Origin: Clostridia bacterium
Lineage (GTDB): Bacteria; Bacillota; Clostridia; Oscillospirales; CAG-272
DNA length: 26,166 bases
Direction of reading: 5' to 3'
Assembly (NCBI GenBank): GCA_029010655.1
Contig: JAQXKW010000198.1
Location: 1-26,166, forward strand
Shown here: piece by piece, positions 22,824 to 26,166 of the stretch
Layout of the letters: each line of letters opens with the position of its first letter
How positions within the stretch are numbered: the stretch's first letter is position 1
The notes under the pieces: model-generated
Databases searched by the model: none
Seen by the model: only the letters and a program-made list of their open reading frames with translations
What the model was told of the DNA's origin: nothing
Translations under genes and position numbers: made by a program

Positions 22824-24569
22824 TTGACAAATAAAAAAATATCGCCGAAAGCGCTTTCCTTGTTCGTCTTTTTAATCGGATTTGTTGCGGTTATCGGTCT
22901 GTATTTGCCTACGGTTTTGCTGGGCGAAAACGCATTAATTCCGTATGATGACCAGCTTGACGGGGAAGTCTTGGCGTATATGATGAACGCAAAGCATCTT
23001 TTCGGCGGCACCGTGCCCGAGCTTTTCTCCGAAAGCAATTCCATATCCTCGCTTACCCCACCTGCGTTTTTCCCTGTGCTTCTTTATAAGGTTTTCAGCC
23101 CGTTTGCGGCGTTTATGATAAACTACCTTTTGGTGGCGTTTACGGCGTATGTGGGCATGTACCTTTGCATTAAAGAAATCACGGGAAATGACTTTATAGC
23201 GTGTATTACAGCGGTCATTTTCTCAATACTGCCGTTCTATTCCGTGTACGGACTTTCCGTTATGGGACAGCCTTTAGTCCTCTATGCATTCCTTCTGCTG
23301 ATAAATAATAAAAAAGCGTGGCCGGCTTATGTGATAACAGCATTCTTTGCCATGTATTCGTCTTTGGTGCTGGTTGGCTTTGCAGACGTGGCAATTTTGG
23401 GAGCGGCGGCTGTGGTGTTGCTCATTATGAAAAAGCCTCAGTGGAAAAAGGTCGCTATTATGACAGGCATTCTCACAGTAGTTTATCTTGCGGTGAATTA
23501 CAGACTGATTGCAGATGTTTTCCTGAGCACCGTTGTATCTCATAAAACGGAGATAGCCATTACAGCTTCTTCGAGCACGGTCGCAGACAGCTTTTGGAAT
23601 TTGCTGAAAAACGGACAGTTCCATGCCGCTTCCGTACATATATATGTTTATTATTTCACCTTGATAGTGCTGGGAATAATGATAGCCGCAGGTAAGAGCA
23701 TAAAAAAGGTAAGCTCTCGGAGCCGCTTTATCATGTATGGCTTTTCGGCGGCAGCAGTGCTGATAGCCGCCGCTTACGCAGTATATCACAGCACAAAGTT
23801 CCTCTCTGTGCGCCGGCTTTTGGGCGGTGTTTTGAAATCGTTTCAGGTAGACAGAGTATACTGGCTGTATCCCATGATATGGTTTGTACTTTTGGGCGTG
23901 GGTCTATACGTGGTTTATTCCTTCTTTGAAGGTAAAATAGGCAAGACGCTGATGTGTGTTCTTGTATCGGTGCTTGTGTTCAACAGCGTTTATACGGGAA
24001 GCAATATTAGAATTAATAATCTGAAAAGCGAAGGAAAGGTAGGCTCTGTTTATCGTTGGTCCTCTTGGAAAGAGTTCTATGCGGAGGATATGTTCTCGGA
24101 AATCAGAGACTATATCGGAAAAGACCAGTCGGAATACCGTGTTGCAAGTGTGGGTCTCTATCCTTCAATTGCACTGTATAACGGATTTTACTGTATTGAC
24201 GGTTATTCAAATAACTATGATGTGGAGTATAAGCATAAGTTCAGAGAGATAATCGGCGATGAACTTGAGCGAAACGAAAAGAACCGCAGCTATTACGACG
24301 AATGGGGTAACAGATGTTACATTCTCTCGTCGGAGCTGCCCTGCCGTGAGTATCTGATAACAAAGGGCTCCGGCTATCATCTGAAAGAATTGAGCCTTGA
24401 TTATTCCGTAATGCGTGAGCTCGGATGCGAGTACATCTTTTCCGCATTACCCATAGAAAACGAAAGTGCCTTTGACTACATCGAGTTTTGTAAGAGGTTT
24501 GAAAGCGAAGATTGCAAATATGAAGTCTATCTTTACAAAATTTCGGATAGCGTTGCCGATGCAGGCTGA
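22824..24569 (+). CDS. Polytopic membrane protein, GT-C/DUF6044-like, possible glycosyl transferase to the envelope
   Basis: The 581-residue protein has about ten to twelve membrane segments in the first 400 residues and a hydrophilic C-terminal domain of about 180 residues facing one side. The first loop contains an Asp-rich segment (GENALIPYDDQLDGE, about 34-48), as expected for GT-C type catalytic loops. The overall pattern, including this loop and the LSVMGQP-type segment, resembles the DUF6044/YfhO-like families; this is a recollection and moderate in confidence. The TTG start has AAGGAG just upstream. In Gtr systems the third component moves the sugar from the lipid carrier to the acceptor, and this protein occupies that position. 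Confidence 0.7.
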   Translation: MTNKKISPKALSLFVFLIGFVAVIGLYLPTVLLGENALIPYDDQLDGEVLAYMMNAKHLFGGTVPELFSESNSISSLTPPAFFPVLLYKVFSPFAAFMINYLLVAFTAYVGMYLCIKEITGNDFIACITAVIFSILPFYSVYGLSVMGQPLVLYAFLLLINNKKAWPAYVITAFFAMYSSLVLVGFADVAILGAAAVVLLIMKKPQWKKVAIMTGILTVVYLAVNYRLIADVFLSTVVSHKTEIAITASSSTVADSFWNLLKNGQFHAASVHIYVYYFTLIVLGIMIAAGKSIKKVSSRSRFIMYGFSAAAVLIAAAYAVYHSTKFLSVRRLLGGVLKSFQVDRVYWLYPMIWFVLLGVGLYVVYSFFEGKIGKTLMCVLVSVLVFNSVYTGSNIRINNLKSEGKVGSVYRWSSWKEFYAEDMFSEIRDYIGKDQSEYRVASVGLYPSIALYNGFYCIDGYSNNYDVEYKHKFREIIGDELERNEKNRSYYDEWGNRCYILSSELPCREYLITKGSGYHLKELSLDYSVMRELGCEYIFSALPIENESAFDYIEFCKRFESEDCKYEVYLYKISDSVADAG

Positions 24570-24583
24570 AGGAGGGACTGTTA

Positions 24584-25009
24584 ATGAAAGAACTGATTAA
24601 AAAGTATAAAGAAGTGCTCATGTACCTTATATTCGGCGGGGCGACCACCTTTGTCAACTGGCTTGTTTATGTGGTTATGGTAAAAGCCGTAACGGATAAT
24701 CTTACGGTTGCAAATGCAGTAGCATGGGTCATAGCTGTCTCCTTTGCTTTCGTAACTAATAAACTGTTCGTTTTTGAAAGCAAGTCGTGGAAAGTTGGGA
24801 CGGCAATCTCCGAATTTGTAAAATTTATAGCGGCGAGAGTTGCGACGGGGGTTATAGATATTTTCCTGCCTTCCCTTCTCTTTTCTGCGGGGCTTGACGG
24901 AACGGTTTTGGGAATTGAGGGTGCTGTGGCAAAGGCGATAGCCAGTATTGTCGTAATAATTCTCAACTATGTTTTCAGCAAGCTGATAGTTTTCAGAAAG
25001 AAAAAATAA
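24584..25009 (+). CDS. GtrA-like flippase
   Basis: The 141-residue protein has four hydrophobic segments and the GtrA pattern: YLIFGGATTFVNWLVY (15-30), AVSFAFVTNKLFVFES (50-65), KFIAARVATGVIDI (80-93) and NYVFSKLIVF near the end. GtrA proteins are thought to flip the polyprenyl-linked sugar across the membrane. GGAGGG is followed by the ATG with a good spacing. It follows the preceding gene by 14 bases and ends the unit before a strong terminator. Confidence 0.9.
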   Translation: MKELIKKYKEVLMYLIFGGATTFVNWLVYVVMVKAVTDNLTVANAVAWVIAVSFAFVTNKLFVFESKSWKVGTAISEFVKFIAARVATGVIDIFLPSLLFSAGLDGTVLGIEGAVAKAIASIVVIILNYVFSKLIVFRKKK

Positions 25010-25028
25010 TCGGACAAAAAGCACACAG

Positions 25029-25077
25029 AAAAGCTCCTGCGTATTGCCGTAAAATCGGGCAATACGCAGGAGCTTTT
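25029..25077. terminator. Bidirectional terminator between gtrA-like gene and tpiA
   Basis: A perfect 20-bp stem (25029-25048 with 25058-25077) around GTAAAATCG, with A-runs on the left and T-runs on the right. It lies between convergent genes and probably ends both. Confidence 0.92.
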
Positions 25078-25096
25078 GTTTATATATCGTTTTCGG

Positions 25097-25870
25097 TCAG
25101 TCTGCCTGAGCCGCAGTAACTATCTCGTCGAACTTTTCGGGAACAAGCGATGCGCCGCCGATAAGACCGCCGTCAACATTTACCTTTGCAAGAAGCTCTG
25201 CCGCATTGGCATTGTTCATGCTTCCGCCGTACTGAATGGTGGTAGCCTCAGCAAGTTCTTTGCCGTAGATTTCGGCAAGAGCCGCGCGGATAACTCCGCA
25301 GGTTTCGTCAGCCTGCTCGGGGGTCGCCGTAAGACCCGTTCCGATAGCCCATACAGGCTCGTATGCGATAATAACGTTCTTCATATCCTCCGCAGAAACG
25401 CCCAGCAAATCAAGCTTTGTCTGCATGGAAACGATTTCGTTTGTAATACCGTTTACTCTCTCGTCCTTAACCTCTCCAAGGCAGAGAATCACTTTAAGAC
25501 CTGCCGCCAGCGCCGCTTTTGTACGGAGATTAACTGTTGTGTCGGTCTCACCGAAATACTGTCTTCTTTCGCTGTGACCTATAATTACGTACTCAACGCC
25601 TGCTTCAAGAAGCATTTTTGCGGAAATTTCGCCGGTGTAAGCGCCCTTTTCCTCAAAATGCACGTTCTGTGCGCCGATTTTAACATTTGTGCCCTTTGCC
25701 GCCTCAACAGCCGCGGGAATGTCTATAAAGGGGACGCAGAGGATAACGTCGCAGCCGTCCTTCCCTGCTGTGAGCTCTGCCGTTTTCTCAACAGCGGCGG
25801 ACGCTTCGGAGGGGGTCATATTCATTTTCCAGTTGCCGGCAATAACAGCACGGCGAAGTTCTTTTTTCAT
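25097..25870 (-). CDS. tpiA: Triose-phosphate isomerase
   Basis: TpiA interconverts dihydroxyacetone phosphate and glyceraldehyde 3-phosphate in glycolysis. The 257-residue protein shows AGNWKMN (11-17, with Asn13 and Lys15), the catalytic His99 in IIGHSERR, catalytic Glu170 in AYEPVWAIGTG, and the phosphate-binding IQYGGSMN and GGLIGGASL. The start at 25870 follows AAAGGA; the open frame runs 96 bases further into the pgk-tpiA spacer without support. The same trioses are made by the aldolase at 10160. Confidence 0.96.
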   Translation of the reverse strand: MKKELRRAVIAGNWKMNMTPSEASAAVEKTAELTAGKDGCDVILCVPFIDIPAAVEAAKGTNVKIGAQNVHFEEKGAYTGEISAKMLLEAGVEYVIIGHSERRQYFGETDTTVNLRTKAALAAGLKVILCLGEVKDERVNGITNEIVSMQTKLDLLGVSAEDMKNVIIAYEPVWAIGTGLTATPEQADETCGVIRAALAEIYGKELAEATTIQYGGSMNNANAAELLAKVNVDGGLIGGASLVPEKFDEIVTAAQAD

Positions 25871-25890
25871 ATCAATTTTCCTTTCAAACC

Positions 25891-25912
25891 AAAAGGGGCA
25901 AAAGCCCCTTTT
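25891..25912 (-). terminator. Hairpin between pgk and tpiA
   Basis: AAAAGGGGC-AAAA-GCCCCTTTT. Read leftward it follows the pgk stop by a few bases and ends in TTTT, so it may partly terminate or set different amounts of the two transcripts. Confidence 0.55.
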
Positions 25913-25919
25913 ATAATAA

Positions 25920-26166
25920 TTATTTATCCTGCAAGCAAGCGATGCCGGGAAGCTCAAGTCCCTCAAGGAATTCCAGAGAAGCTCCGCCGCCGGTGGAGAT
26001 GTGTGTCATCTTATCTGCAAAGCCCAGCTTTTCAACAGCCGCCGCAGAGTCGCCGCCGCCGATGATAGAGATAGCTCCCGAATTTGCAACGGCACGGGCA
26101 ACACCTATTGTGCCGTGAGCGAAATGATCCCACTCGGAAACGCCCATAGGACCGTTCCAAACAACG
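25920..26166 (-). CDS. pgk: Phosphoglycerate kinase, C-terminal part (cut by window edge)
   Basis: The enzyme makes ATP from 1,3-bisphosphoglycerate in glycolysis. Only the C-terminal part of about 81 residues is present; the 5' portion lies beyond the right edge. The sequence begins in VVWNGPMGVSEWDHFA and continues with the family signatures SIIGGGDSAAAVEKLG, THISTGGGASLEFLEG and ELPGIACL. It is followed by tpiA, the usual Firmicute order. Confidence 0.95.
   Translation of the reverse strand, partial: VVWNGPMGVSEWDHFAHGTIGVARAVANSGAISIIGGGDSAAAVEKLGFADKMTHISTGGGASLEFLEGLELPGIACLQDK

Noticed and set aside
1..26166. CRISPR arrays, tRNA or rRNA genes
   Set aside because: No regularly spaced direct repeats of suitable length, and no tRNA cloverleaf or rRNA-like sequence, were seen in the spacers examined.

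Overview
The window looks like a chromosomal piece of a Clostridia-class Firmicute, most likely Ruminococcaceae/Oscillospiraceae. This is inferred from strong sigma-A type promoters, AGGAGG-like ribosome binding sites, the gene order rimP-nusA-ylxR-ylxQ-infB, a single-chain glycyl-tRNA synthetase, a pgk-tpiA pair, and a dockerin-bearing secreted protein. Nothing points to a phage, plasmid or CRISPR locus.

Layout. Bases 1-100 hold the start of a leftward gene with a near-consensus promoter and a perfect 10-6-10 palindrome that looks like an ArsR/SmtB metal-sensor operator. Bases 100-400 are repeat-rich and non-coding. A leftward membrane-anchored protein of unknown function (400-1185) diverges from a tight five-gene cell-envelope operon (1342-6349): an O-antigen-ligase/polymerase-like membrane protein, a DUF4330-like protein, a TagO/WecA-type sugar-phosphate transferase, a second DUF4330-like protein, and a divergent LytR-CpsA-Psr-like protein that has lost the expected arginines. 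Next come glyS, an aldose-1-epimerase-like gene, rsmA and a small membrane protein (6417-10041), closed by a strong terminator.

The leftward block 15164-10160 is the most distinctive part. A single promoter leads into a secreted dockerin plus DUF4838 protein, a ketose 3-epimerase (D-psicose/D-tagatose type), a tagatose-kinase-like PfkB kinase and a GatY/KbaY-type class II aldolase. Together these read as a route that carries a rare ketose to triose phosphates, beside a cell-surface glycan protein. A divergent histidine phosphatase follows, then a repeat cluster with a MITE-like inverted-repeat element, a small coiled-coil membrane protein, and the rimP-nusA-ylxR-ylxQ-infB translation/transcription operon (16649-21593).

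After a second hairpin-rich spacer lies a three-gene module (21863-25009): a GtrB-like polyprenyl-phosphate glycosyltransferase, a large multi-pass membrane protein (GT-C/DUF6044-like) and a GtrA-like flippase. This resembles a three-component envelope glycosylation system whose third component is uncharacterised. A 20-bp-stem bidirectional terminator separates it from leftward tpiA and the truncated pgk at the right edge.

Family names come from recognising motifs by eye; no database search was run.
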